This document shows, one piece after another, positions 19,700 through 28,430 of a stretch of 64,000 nucleotides of DNA. Position numbers and translations under genes: made by a program. Position 1 is the first letter of the stretch. Each line of letters starts with the position of its first letter. Source of the DNA: CAVTYH01 sp963738835 (GTDB lineage Bacteria; Planctomycetota; Planctomycetia; Pirellulales; JADZDJ01); assembly GCA_963738835.1 (NCBI GenBank), contig CAVTYH010000002.1:921646-985645 (forward strand), given 5' to 3'. The notes under the pieces were generated by a model that searched no databases, was not told where the DNA came from, and worked only from the letters and a program-made list of their open reading frames with translations.

Positions 19700-20665
19700 T
19701 CAATCTGACCGTCGCACCGGGAAGCCGAGCTTCTTATCAACCAGATTCACCAGCGGCTGGCCGCGCAAGTAGCGGTGCAAGTTCCGGCAGAAAAAATCGG
19801 TCATGTTGTCAATGCGCCAATGGCTTTGACCGGCGACGTGCGGTGTGATGATGATATTGGGCGAATCCCACAGTTTGCTCGTCGGCGGCAGCGGTTCTTC
19901 CGCGGCAACATCGACCACCGCGCCGGATAAGTGGCCCGATTGCAAGGCCGCCACCAAATCGTCTTCCACGACAAGTTTTCCCCGGGCCATGTTCGCGAGA
20001 ATGGCGCCGCGCTTCAGCTTAGCCAAAGCTTTCGTGTCGATCATCCAACGAGTGGCGTCGGTGAGCGGAACGCACAGCACCAGCACATCGACTTCGCGCA
20101 GCATATCGTCCAGCCGATCGGCCGGCCACAAATCGGCCACATAGGCCGGCTTGTCGAACGGATACAAATCGGTCGCCAGAATTCGCGTTTTGAACGGCGC
20201 AAGCAACTCTGCCAACCGCCGGCCTACACCGCCAAAACCAATGATGCCGACCGTCGAGTGATGCAAATCGCGCGTCGGCCGGCGAATGTATTCCTTCTTT
20301 TTCTGGGCGTCGTAAAACGTCGGCAGACTGCGCAACAGCCCCGTGAGCAAAGCGATGGTATGTTCGGCCACCTGATCGGAAAGCACGCCCGAGGCGCTGG
20401 TGATGACGATCTCCGACTGCACCACGCTGGGCGCCAACAGATGATCGAGTCCGGCGGCGGACGATTGAATCCATTTCAGACGCCCTTGCTTCACGACGCC
20501 ATCCCAATCAATCGGCACTTTCGGGTGACCACAAAACACATCGCAGTTGAACAGTTCAGCGGCGAGATGTTCTTGGCCGGCATCGCAGATTTCGGCCTCC
20601 GGCGCCGCAGCCTGAATATCGGCCACATGCCGCGGTTCGACGGGATAGCAAAGCACAATTCGCAT
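19700..20665 (-). CDS. D-2-hydroxyacid dehydrogenase
   Basis: A 321-residue NAD(P)-dependent dehydrogenase of the D-isomer 2-hydroxyacid family. The Rossmann motif is GFGGVGRRLAE. The catalytic Arg lies in MARGKLV, the Glu in AAEEPL and the His in TPHVAG, in the expected order. Such enzymes reduce 2-keto acids; the truncated N-terminal substrate domain suggests a glyoxylate/hydroxypyruvate-type enzyme, but the substrate is not certain. The start at 20665 has no Shine-Dalgarno site. It is divergent from ada, with a palindromic repeat between them. Confidence 0.85.
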   Translation of the reverse strand: MRIVLCYPVEPRHVADIQAAAPEAEICDAGQEHLAAELFNCDVFCGHPKVPIDWDGVVKQGRLKWIQSSAAGLDHLLAPSVVQSEIVITSASGVLSDQVAEHTIALLTGLLRSLPTFYDAQKKKEYIRRPTRDLHHSTVGIIGFGGVGRRLAELLAPFKTRILATDLYPFDKPAYVADLWPADRLDDMLREVDVLVLCVPLTDATRWMIDTKALAKLKRGAILANMARGKLVVEDDLVAALQSGHLSGAVVDVAAEEPLPPTSKLWDSPNIIITPHVAGQSHWRIDNMTDFFCRNLHRYLRGQPLVNLVDKKLGFPVRRSD

Positions 20666-20711
20666 GGAGAATTTTGGATTTTGGGATGTCAAAGTCGATT
20701 TCACGGTCGAT

Positions 20712-20738
20712 CTCGTTCACGCTCCGCGTGGGAACGAG
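20712..20738. repeat. Palindromic repeat upstream of ada
   Basis: CTCGTTCACGCTCCGCGTGG followed by GAACGAG is an imperfect palindrome of the CGTTCCCACGC...GCGTGGGAACG family. The same family recurs in the 3' end of ada at 22044-22172. Confidence 0.65.
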
Positions 20739-20948
20739 AGAAAACTTGCCGGCCAAAATGGATGCGGCGAAAAAAGTTGGGACATTCTCAATTCAAAAGC
20801 AAGAAACGAAGCGTCGGCAACGCCCAGCTCGGATATCTTTAGGGAAGCGGGGACGTTCGCTCCTGAGAACACACGCCGTGGAAATTGCGTGACATTTATC
20901 GAGATCGAACACTCCACTGGTCCAGCGACGAATCCAAGGAATGATGAC

Positions 20949-22193
20949 ATGCAGACCACGGCAAGACAACCGGCATCGACGGGAACTTTTGGCACCGACG
21001 ACTTGCGCTGGCAGGCGGTAATGCAACGTGACAAACGAGCCGACAACTGGTTCGTTTATGCGGTCAAAACCACGAATGTGTATTGTCGGCCGTCATGCGT
21101 CGCGCGGCTGGCCCGGCGCGAAAACGTGCAATTCTTTTTGACGGCCACGGACGCCGAGAAAGCCGGCTTTCGTGCCTGCAAGCGTTGTCGGCCCAACCAA
21201 CTTTCGCCGAATCGTGAGCATGTCGCGATTGTGGCCAAGGCGTGCCAATTGATGATCGAGGCCGATTCGCCCCTCGACTTGGAAACATTGGCCAGCTCCG
21301 TCGGCATGAGTCCGTCGCACTTTCATCGTGTCTTCAAATCGGCAACCGGGCTGACCCCCAAGGCTTATGCAACGGCACACCGCTCGCAACGGGTTCGCGA
21401 GGAATTATCGAAAACCGATACCGTGACTTCCGCCATTTACAACGCGGGCTTCAACTCCAACGGTCGGTTTTATGCCACGGCCTCGCAGGTGCTGGGCATG
21501 AAGCCGACCAACTTTCGAGCCGGCGGCGCGGGGACCACCATTCAATTCGCGGTTGGCCAGTGCTGGCTCGGTTCGATCTTGGTGGCCGCTTCGGAACTGG
21601 GAATCTGCTCGATCGCCTTGGGCGACGACCCGGAGGCGCTGATCCACGAACTGCAAGATCGCTTCCCGAAGGCAGCGCTTGTCGGTGGCGATCCGAAGTT
21701 CGAACAATTGGTCGCCCAGGTGGTTGCATTCGTCGAACGCCCCGCGGTGGGATTCAATTTGCCGCTCAATGTGCAAGGCACGGCCTTTCAGCATCGGGTT
21801 TGGCAAAAGCTTCGCGAGATACCGTGCGGAAAAACTTGCAGCTACTCGGAACTTGCCCAGCGTTTGGGCGAACCGAAATTCGCCCGCGCCGTGGCACAAG
21901 CTTGTGCCGCCAACCCGGTCGCCGTGGCCATTCCGTGCCACCGCGTTGTGCGCACCGACGGCTCACTTTCCGGCTACCGCTGGGGCATCCAGCGCAAGGC
22001 AAAACTGTTGGATACCGAACGGGCTGATAGCGGTAAAACCGATCTCGTTCCCGCGCTCTGCGTGGGAACGCAATGCCGAGACGCTCTGCGTCAAGGCAAT
22101 CCAACGGCCGACGACCTGCCCACAACGCAGAGCGTCGCCCCAGCCCGTTCCCACGCAGAGCGTGGGAACGAGGGCAAACGGCAAACCTCTTAG
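20949..22193 (+). CDS. ada: Ada: methylated-DNA repair protein and transcription activator
   Basis: A 414-residue bifunctional Ada. The N-terminal Zn domain has Cys46, Cys50, Cys77 and Cys80, matching the spacing of E. coli Ada where the first Cys accepts methyl from phosphotriesters. An AraC-type HTH follows (SPLDLETLASSVGMSPSHFH), then the O6-alkylguanine transferase domain with the acceptor Cys330 in IPCHRVVRTDG. AAGGAATG precedes the ATG at 20949. The normal fold ends near residue 365; the last ~49 residues come from a palindromic repeat array running in frame to the stop. Ada normally induces its own operon when methylated. Confidence 0.92.
   Translation: MQTTARQPASTGTFGTDDLRWQAVMQRDKRADNWFVYAVKTTNVYCRPSCVARLARRENVQFFLTATDAEKAGFRACKRCRPNQLSPNREHVAIVAKACQLMIEADSPLDLETLASSVGMSPSHFHRVFKSATGLTPKAYATAHRSQRVREELSKTDTVTSAIYNAGFNSNGRFYATASQVLGMKPTNFRAGGAGTTIQFAVGQCWLGSILVAASELGICSIALGDDPEALIHELQDRFPKAALVGGDPKFEQLVAQVVAFVERPAVGFNLPLNVQGTAFQHRVWQKLREIPCGKTCSYSELAQRLGEPKFARAVAQACAANPVAVAIPCHRVVRTDGSLSGYRWGIQRKAKLLDTERADSGKTDLVPALCVGTQCRDALRQGNPTADDLPTTQSVAPARSHAERGNEGKRQTS
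22044..22172. repeat. Nested palindromic repeat array inside the ada 3' end
   Basis: Two outer palindromes, CTCGTTCCCGCGCTCTGCGT onward (22044-22070) and CGTTCCCACGCAGAGCGTGG onward (22146-22172), enclose a further complementary pair, GACGCTCTGCGT and ACGCAGAGCGTC (about 22080-22091 and 22126-22137). The whole block is an inverted unit like a BIME and is translated as the C-terminal tail of Ada. Confidence 0.7.
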
Positions 22194-22361
22194 TGCGACT
22201 TCGTAAACCCAAAAACCGGCTGCTGGGTATCTTTCTGCTTCTTGCTTGAGCGTTTAGACATTCCCGAAGTAAACGCCAGAGCAGCTGCATTGCAAGGAGG
22301 ACCTTGGTACAATTGGGGGGGATCGTCACCGTGGCTCACCCCATTGACTAGTGGTGCAAAA

Positions 22362-23033
22362 ATGAAATTGGTTCTTCATTCTGCCTCAAAGCTTTTTGCG
22401 GTAACTGTAATTTGGTCCGCCACTTCATGCTGCTTTGCAACGGTTCTTTACGATAATCTTGCTAACGCAATGTCCGGACCGGACAGCATTCAAGGCCCGG
22501 CTGCGCGAGGGATTAGTTTTAACACCGATTCCTCCACCTACAATTCACTGACGGCGACGTTGTTGATGTACAGTCTTAAGCCAGCAGGACCGGCCACACT
22601 CACCCTGTACTCAGACGTAAGTTCAACAATTGGCAGCCCGTTAGGCGTGTTCACTTCTCCCGGCAGTTTTGCGTTCCTTGGTGTAGTAGCGCCGGCAACG
22701 TTTACTCTATCAGGGGTAAACCTCTCACCCAGCACGGCATATTGGCTCGTGCTGCAAGATTTGGGGACCGGCGCGCTTTTCTGGTCGTTCACTACTAATG
22801 GCTCTGGAACCGGACCGGGGTTTACAGCCAAGGAAGTGAAAACCAACGATGGTGGCGCAACGTGGAGTTACTTCAGTGGGCAACCCAATCAGGCGCAAAT
22901 CGTCGCCTCGGTCGTGCCCGAACCCAGCGCCTTCTATATAGCGGCAATTGGCGTATCGCTTATTGGTATCTATCGCAAAAAGATTGTGCGTCGGGTGGCT
23001 GGGGTCGAACGAAGTGAGCCTCCAGCAGCTTGA
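22362..23033 (+). CDS. PEP-CTERM secreted protein (choice-of-anchor R-like)
   Basis: A 223-residue secreted beta-sandwich protein with a signal peptide (KLFAVTVIWSATSCCFA), a body resembling choice-of-anchor domain R (VLYDNLANAMSG; LSPSTAYWLVLQD; WSFTTNGSGTGPGF), and a PEP-CTERM tail: VVPEPSAF, hydrophobic helix, YRKKIVRR. It is exported and presumably processed by exosortase/archaeosortase-type machinery encoded elsewhere. The last dozen residues (VAGVERSEPPAA) are contributed by an inverted repeat that starts inside the gene. Confidence 0.75.
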   Translation: MKLVLHSASKLFAVTVIWSATSCCFATVLYDNLANAMSGPDSIQGPAARGISFNTDSSTYNSLTATLLMYSLKPAGPATLTLYSDVSSTIGSPLGVFTSPGSFAFLGVVAPATFTLSGVNLSPSTAYWLVLQDLGTGALFWSFTTNGSGTGPGFTAKEVKTNDGGATWSYFSGQPNQAQIVASVVPEPSAFYIAAIGVSLIGIYRKKIVRRVAGVERSEPPAA

Positions 23034-23070
23034 AATTCCGGGGGCTCGGCGGCACTCGACCCCGGCCACC
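22994..23070. repeat. Inverted repeat at the end of the PEP-CTERM gene
   Basis: GGTGGCTGGGGTCGA (22994-23008) and TCGACCCCGGCCACC (23056-23070) are near-perfect complements, with inner GAGCCTCC/GGGGGCTC arms. The left arm codes for the C-terminal residues of the protein. There is no T tract, so this is a dispersed repeat that could also act as a 3' mRNA hairpin. Confidence 0.65.
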
Positions 23071-23250
23071 CTTTTATCATCTGGAAACTGGCCCACTACC
23101 AAAAAACGGGGCGCTGGCTGGCTTCGCCCTCGTCGGTTACAATAATTGCTGGATTTTGGGGAGATTCTTGCCTGCGGCGGTCAAAAAGTTCGTCCCATCG
23201 GGCGGCCGCTGCGTAGTGATATCGAGTACTTTCAGTCGGCGGAGGGCAAT

Positions 23251-24276
23251 CTGAACTCACGACCCTACACAATCGGCGTTTTGACTGTGTTGCTGATGGT
23301 GGCCCTACGCGTCGCCATCGGTTGGCATTTCTTTCAGGAGGGCCTGGCGCACAAAAACGACCCGAAGTGGTCGAGCGAAGGATTTTTGCGTCAAGCCAAA
23401 GGTCCGCTGGCCGAGCAGTACAAACAGCGACTGCCAGGCTTTCACCAGTGGGATGCGCTGCTGCTGGCGCCAACCGCCGCGCTGAAACATGACGATACGA
23501 TCGCCGAGGCGGGCGAAGACGCTGCCGCAGACACCGCGAAACAGGCGAAGCCAGAAAACTCGCCGGTGTACGACGCTTGGTATGCCCAAGCGGTTCATGA
23601 TTGGGAAGAACAACGGCTGGCGATTGCCAACTGGTACAAGTTTACTGACGAGCAAACCAAGGCCAGTGAAAAACTGCTGGATCAATATGTCGATCGGCTG
23701 GCAAGAACCTTGGCTGGTTATGAATCCGATATCAAAGCGTATCGTCACGCTTTAACTCGCAATCAGGAACTGGCCGCGCAGCCGGGCGCGGAAGATATTC
23801 CCTATCGCAGCGCACGGCTGACGAAGCGAATCGCCAATCCGACCGGCGAACCGGGGATGTCGGTTTCCAGCGGTCCCGCCGAGTGGCGTGCCGATGCCGA
23901 GGCTCTGGAGAAATCGTTCGAGCACGATGTGACGGCGTTGGCAATGCCCGACCAGTTGAAAGCTTTTCCCAGTGCCGACAACCCCAGTGAATTGAAGAAG
24001 ACCGATACCGTCGTCATTTGGACCCTCATCATCGGCGGCGCATGCCTGGTGGTCGGGTTGTTCACGCGGGTTGCGGCCGTCGTGCTGGCCTTGTTTTTGG
24101 GCGCCGTGATGGCCTCGCAACCCCCGTGGATCGCCGGGGCGTTGACGACCGTTTTCAACTATCAGCTCGTAGAATTTATCGCCCTGTTGGTGCTGGCGTC
24201 GTCGCACGTCGGCCGCTGGGGCGGTTTAGATTTTTTCATCCACCATTTGTTTCTGCGTCCATTTCGATCGAAATGA
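23251..24276 (+). CDS. DoxX family membrane protein with large insertion (CTG start proposed)
   Basis: A DoxX-type membrane protein of about 341 residues. An N-terminal helix (VLTVLLMVALRVAIGWHFFQ) is followed by ~210 hydrophilic, charged residues and then three C-terminal helices starting near residue 253 (VVIWTLIIGGACLVVGLF). No ATG or GTG gives a full first helix, but CTG at 23251 opens NSRPYTIGV five bases after a perfect GGAGG (23241-23245), so I propose CTG as start; ATG at about 23296 would cut the helix. Eleven bases separate it from the gfo gene, with which it is probably co-transcribed. Confidence 0.7.
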   Translation: MNSRPYTIGVLTVLLMVALRVAIGWHFFQEGLAHKNDPKWSSEGFLRQAKGPLAEQYKQRLPGFHQWDALLLAPTAALKHDDTIAEAGEDAAADTAKQAKPENSPVYDAWYAQAVHDWEEQRLAIANWYKFTDEQTKASEKLLDQYVDRLARTLAGYESDIKAYRHALTRNQELAAQPGAEDIPYRSARLTKRIANPTGEPGMSVSSGPAEWRADAEALEKSFEHDVTALAMPDQLKAFPSADNPSELKKTDTVVIWTLIIGGACLVVGLFTRVAAVVLALFLGAVMASQPPWIAGALTTVFNYQLVEFIALLVLASSHVGRWGGLDFFIHHLFLRPFRSK

Positions 24277-24286
24277 GAATTGAGCC

Positions 24287-26116
24287 ATGAACCTCACTCC
24301 CGAAGAAAAAGCGATCGGCAAGGAAAACTTTTACGCTGCGGTGGGCGGTTCGCCGGAGCTGACGCGCCGTGAATTCATCAAAGGCACGATTGCCGCCGGC
24401 GTGGTTTCCGGCGCCGGCCTGGGCGCGATGTACTTCAAATACACAAAGGTCGATAAGCCGGTGCGCGTCGGCTTTATCGGCACCGGCGACGAAGGGGGCG
24501 TGCTGATCGGCGCGCTGACGCCCCAGTACGTGGAAGTGGCCGCCATCGCTGATATCCGGCCCTACAACGTACACCGCGCTTTCCACGGCGATTGGTCGAG
24601 CGACAACGCCATCAAAGTTCGCACGGGACTGATGGGCAAGTACGGCTGGAAATCGGAAGATCAGGCGCAGAAAAACGTCCAGGTCTACGGCGATTACAAC
24701 GACCTGATTGCCGACAAAGACAAACTCGGCATTGAAGCCGTCGTCATCGCGTTGCCCCTGCACTTGCACGCTCCGGCGGCCATCAAGGCGATGCAGAACG
24801 GACTGCACGTGCTCACCGAAAAACTGATGGGCCACAGTGTGGCCGCTTGCAAAGAAATGGGCCGCGTATCGCAGCAAACGGGCATGCTGCTGGCAACCGG
24901 TCATCAGCGGCACTACAGCGTGCTGTACGACAATGCGGTCGATTGCATTCGCCAAGGTCTGATCGGCGATCTTCACCACATACGCGCCCAGTGGCATCGC
25001 AAAGCCGACACCTGGTCGCCCCCGGTGCCGGGCCTTGCCAACACCAGCCATGCCAAGGATCTGGCAGATTTGGCCAAACAACTGGACAAGGCCAGTCCCA
25101 AGGACCGCGACGCGCTCAAAAAGCAAATTGCCGAACTGGGGGCCAACGACAGCGACATCAAGCTGGCGCTGCAATGGGTCGATTTGAATGAAAAACTCAA
25201 ATCGAAGTCCGTAGCTCCGAAAGACATCGACACGCTCCAGAAGCGCATCGCGCAGGTCGAGATGCAAATGCGCGATGCCGGCGTGCAGGCGGCAAACTAC
25301 GGCTATCTGCAAAAAACCATCGCCGATGGAGAGCAAATCAGCCCGTTGGAAGAACTCATTCGTTGGCGATTGTGGCAGCGCACCGGCGGCGGACTGATGG
25401 CCGAACTTGGCAGCCATCAGCTCGATGCTTCCGGCATTTTCGTCGGCGCCATTCCGGGTAATCCGGAGCACGAAAAGGTGCTCCCGCTCACCGTGCAAGC
25501 GGTTGGCGGCCGCCATCTGCTGTCGCCGCATCGCGAGTGTGAAGATCATGTCTATTGCATGTACGAATTCCCGAAGCCGGGCTATTGGGCCGACGACAAG
25601 AAAACGGAAGTTAAAGATGAAAGCAAGAAGCTGGTCGTCACCTACTCGACCATCAATGGCAACGGTTTCGGCGATTACGGCGAATGCGTGATGGGCACCA
25701 AAGGCACCCTGGTGCTGCAGCAAGAACGCGACGTCATGCTCTACAAAGATGCCGACACAAAAACAAACGTGGGCGTGGTGACCGACAAAGGGGGCAAGCC
25801 GGCGCTCGACACCACCGAAAGCGGCAGCGCTGCCGCTGCCGTCGGCAAGCTAGCGCTGGAATCGGGCCCGCCCAGCCGCGGCTACACCGAGGAAATCGAA
25901 CACTGGGCCTGGTGCATCCGCAATCGCTCGCCCGAGAATTTGCCGAAGTGCCATCCCAAGGTGGCGCTGGGCGATGCGGTTATCGCGCTCACCACCAACA
26001 TCGCCATTCGCAATCCAAACAAAGAATCGCGGATTGTGTTCAATCACGACTGGTTCGAGATCGACAGCGATGAAACGCCCGACGGCGTGAAGCCGGACGT
26101 TAAAAAATACACGTAA
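24287..26116 (+). CDS. Gfo/Idh/MocA family oxidoreductase, Tat-exported
   Basis: A 609-residue oxidoreductase. A Tat leader has TRREFIKG (Arg27-Arg28) then a hydrophobic stretch. The NAD-binding site is GFIGTGDEGG (62-71), and the EKP-like motif reads TEKL (177-180). The family's active-site region continues as RHYSVLYDNAV and GGLMAELGSHQLD. Residues 252-345 form a lysine/glutamate-rich helical insertion (DLAKQLDKASPKDRDALKKQ) not found in ordinary members. Such exported proteins are abundant in planctomycetes; substrates are sugars or inositols in characterised relatives, unknown here. It follows doxX closely. Confidence 0.85.
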   Translation: MNLTPEEKAIGKENFYAAVGGSPELTRREFIKGTIAAGVVSGAGLGAMYFKYTKVDKPVRVGFIGTGDEGGVLIGALTPQYVEVAAIADIRPYNVHRAFHGDWSSDNAIKVRTGLMGKYGWKSEDQAQKNVQVYGDYNDLIADKDKLGIEAVVIALPLHLHAPAAIKAMQNGLHVLTEKLMGHSVAACKEMGRVSQQTGMLLATGHQRHYSVLYDNAVDCIRQGLIGDLHHIRAQWHRKADTWSPPVPGLANTSHAKDLADLAKQLDKASPKDRDALKKQIAELGANDSDIKLALQWVDLNEKLKSKSVAPKDIDTLQKRIAQVEMQMRDAGVQAANYGYLQKTIADGEQISPLEELIRWRLWQRTGGGLMAELGSHQLDASGIFVGAIPGNPEHEKVLPLTVQAVGGRHLLSPHRECEDHVYCMYEFPKPGYWADDKKTEVKDESKKLVVTYSTINGNGFGDYGECVMGTKGTLVLQQERDVMLYKDADTKTNVGVVTDKGGKPALDTTESGSAAAAVGKLALESGPPSRGYTEEIEHWAWCIRNRSPENLPKCHPKVALGDAVIALTTNIAIRNPNKESRIVFNHDWFEIDSDETPDGVKPDVKKYT

Positions 26117-26220
26117 CTTCGCGCTCCGTTGCGCCTGGATGCTTGTCGCTTCGCGCGACCAGGCTGCATTTCCGCAACATCGCATTTCTCCGACCCAATT
26201 TGCTTACCTGGGAAGTTACG

Positions 26221-26307
26221 GTGTCTGAAACCGCGCCCGCCAATAACGGCAACAATTGAAACGCCGTCGGCGACAACAACGGTCCGACTGAGGAAAACAA
26301 CAAGTAG
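26221..26307 (+). other. Possible tiny ORF with internal TGA
   Basis: From GTG at 26221 the frame reads MSETAPANNGNN, then TGA at 26257-26259, then NAVGDNNGPTEENNK and TAG. The composition (Asn-rich, acidic) is continuous across the TGA, and a strong intrinsic terminator follows 31 bases later. It may be a small gene with a point mutation or sequencing error, or chance. GGGAAG lies nine bases before the GTG. Confidence 0.3.
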
Positions 26308-26338
26308 CCGTCTGCGTCGGGCTGGGCTGACCATTCCG

Positions 26339-26375
26339 AACAGCCCGGTTGCTTTGGCAGCCGGGCTGTTTTTTT
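26339..26375 (+). terminator. Rho-independent terminator
   Basis: AACAGCCCGG and CCGGGCTGTT form a perfect 10-bp GC-rich stem around a short loop, followed by a run of seven T. It ends transcription from doxX-gfo (and the possible tiny ORF) and lies before the next gene. This is the clearest intrinsic terminator in the window. Confidence 0.9.
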
Positions 26376-26548
26376 GCGCCCATTGGCGCCGATCGTGACG
26401 ATCTCGCTGGTCCGGCAAAGTTGCTCTGCTGCGCGTGTCGCTGCGGCCGGCGTGCTCTGCCGTGATTTTGCCGCCCCACGATGCCGATGCTTCAGAATTG
26501 AGACGTTAGCGGCACGCGAATCGAGCCGGTTGTGTGGAGACTCCAAAA

Positions 26549-27196
26549 ATGTTCGGACGCTTTTTTTGGATGCTGTTGGTGGTGGGGGCAGCGATCGGAA
26601 TTCCGTACGTGGTCACCGAATGGTCGAAGCTGAAAGCCAGCGTGACAGGCCAATCGACGCCCAATGCCGGGCCGACGGCAAATGGAACCAACCCGCAACA
26701 AATTGTGACTTATCCGCCCGGCGATCTGCGGGCGCTCGGACTGAACCCGCCGTCGGAAGAAACGCCGCTGGTCGACATGGCTGAGGCGTTTCGCTTCACG
26801 GCCACGCCGCCGTGGGTGATGTCGCGCTGGCCGCGTGTTTCCGCTGGTTTACCCAACGAGAATTACCACGAATTGCGCGTGCCGCTGATTTCCGGCATGC
26901 GCGACGACGACATCGCCGGCGCCCTGACGTATTACTTCACCCCGACCGAACGCTGCGCGAAGATCACGTTCTCCGGCACCACGGGCGATCCGCGGCGGTT
27001 GACGGCATTTATGATCGAACGTTTTGGTTTCAAGCCCTTCACCAATGGGCAACCGGGCGTGCAGCGCTACGAAATTCACTGGAACGGCACTGCCTATAGC
27101 GAGCTATTGATTCATCCGGCGGCCATTGTACGCGCCACCAATCCGCTGGCACGGTACGAAGTGCAACTGTCGATTGCCGATCCCGCCGTGCGGTGA
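26549..27196 (+). CDS. Hypothetical membrane-anchored protein
   Basis: A 215-residue protein starting MFGRFFWMLLVVGAAIGIPY, a single N-terminal transmembrane anchor or uncleaved signal, followed by a Ser/Thr/Pro-rich linker and a folded domain (residues 70-215) with RVPLISGMRDDDIAGALTYY and KITFSGTTGDPRRLTAFMI. I do not recognise the family. GGAG precedes the ATG at 26549. It is preceded by a terminator and convergent with the PDZ gene, so it is probably a single-gene unit. Confidence 0.65.
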   Translation: MFGRFFWMLLVVGAAIGIPYVVTEWSKLKASVTGQSTPNAGPTANGTNPQQIVTYPPGDLRALGLNPPSEETPLVDMAEAFRFTATPPWVMSRWPRVSAGLPNENYHELRVPLISGMRDDDIAGALTYYFTPTERCAKITFSGTTGDPRRLTAFMIERFGFKPFTNGQPGVQRYEIHWNGTAYSELLIHPAAIVRATNPLARYEVQLSIADPAVR

Positions 27197-27229
27197 AACC
27201 TGCTCACTCTGCTCGGGTGAGTTCGGCGG

Positions 27230-28297
27230 CTATGTTCGTCGCTGCAATTGATCTTCGAGTTGCCGCACGCGCTGCTCTAATTCGCGCACGCGCTGCTCGA
27301 GGGCTTCGACCCGCTGGGCATCGGAAGGCAATGCATTGGGCATCGCTCCACTAGGCGTCGGTGCGCCGCCACCGGGATAAGACCGTGTTGAGTTTGGCGC
27401 GTTCGAAGGGTAAGCGCCTGGAGATCGGCCGATGTCGTTCGCCATTCCGCCCGGCGCTGGAGCTGCGCGCGAACCGTTTGGGCCCGACGACATTCCCAGC
27501 GTGACGTTGCTCCGCGCGGTCTCGCCGTTCCAGAGATACGTCAATTCAACCGTTTTTCCTGCGCCGGCTTGCGTGAGCAGCGCCGACAAATCGTTCGGAC
27601 TGCCGACGCGCTGCCCATCGACCGCGACGATGACGGCGTCCAGCGGAATGTTTGCCTTCTCGGCCGGAGAGCCCAGCGTGCGTGCAATCACCAAAGCGCC
27701 GGCATTCGATGACAGCCTGAGCCGGGCGCGAGTTTGATCGTCGACCGGCAACGTCTTGATGCCCAACAGCGCGGGTTGCGCGGCATTGGCGTCGGGCGCA
27801 TCGGTGTAGCGAGTCGGCGGACCCGATTGCGAACTGGTTTGACCTGGAGCTTGACTTTGCGGTGCGTCGATCTTGCCGAACTTCTGAAATTTTCGCTGCT
27901 CCGGCGGCGGACGGTTGCCAAGCGTCACGCTGACGGTCTGCGTTTGGCCGTTGCGCTCAATCAGAAACGCCACTTTGGCGCCGGGGGGCAGCGGCTGCAA
28001 GACCGCGGCCATATCGTCCAGCGAATGAACCGGCCGACTGTTGATGGCCGTGATCAAATCGCCTTCGAGCAATCCGCCTTGCGCCGCTGGGCTTTCAGGC
28101 ACAATTTCTTTCAAGCGCGCCCCGCGGCCCTCTTCTTGTTTGTCGTCGGCGATCAATCCCAAATAACCCGGCTCACGATTGGCCTGGCTTGGCGCCGGTG
28201 CAGGCAATTCTGGAGGACGCAGTGGCTGCGCTTGCGCAGCGGCGGCGATTAAGAACACACCCATTAAAGTGACGGCGACTGAAAACGATCGAAACAT
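27230..28297 (-). CDS. Exported double-PDZ protein with C-terminal coiled coil
   Basis: A 355-residue exported protein (leader MFRSFSVAVTLMGVFLIAAA). Two PDZ domains are visible: residues ~45-125 (YLGLIADD, SPAAQGGLLEGDLITAINSR) and ~175-260 (LLGIKTLPVDDQ, PAEKANIPLDAVIVAVDGQR). A Pro/Gly/Ser-rich linker follows, then a heptad-repeat coiled coil at the C-terminus (VEALEQRVRELEQRVRQLED). There is no protease domain, so it is a periplasmic adaptor or scaffold that probably trimerises or dimerises. GGGAGG lies seven bases before the ATG at 28297. Confidence 0.8.
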   Translation of the reverse strand: MFRSFSVAVTLMGVFLIAAAAQAQPLRPPELPAPAPSQANREPGYLGLIADDKQEEGRGARLKEIVPESPAAQGGLLEGDLITAINSRPVHSLDDMAAVLQPLPPGAKVAFLIERNGQTQTVSVTLGNRPPPEQRKFQKFGKIDAPQSQAPGQTSSQSGPPTRYTDAPDANAAQPALLGIKTLPVDDQTRARLRLSSNAGALVIARTLGSPAEKANIPLDAVIVAVDGQRVGSPNDLSALLTQAGAGKTVELTYLWNGETARSNVTLGMSSGPNGSRAAPAPGGMANDIGRSPGAYPSNAPNSTRSYPGGGAPTPSGAMPNALPSDAQRVEALEQRVRELEQRVRQLEDQLQRRT

Positions 28298-28430
28298 AGA
28301 CAACCTCCCGTAGAATCGACGCGCGATTTCTCGCGGCTGCTGTGCTCATTATACCTTTTCCAGCGGGATCGCGCGGCAAATTTACAAATCAAGCGTGACA
28401 GATTCCGCGGCCGGCCTTATTCTGCACGGC

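Noticed and set aside
22044..22172. Intrinsic terminator after ada
   Set aside because: Hairpins lie inside the reading frame and have no T tract; treated as a repeat array.
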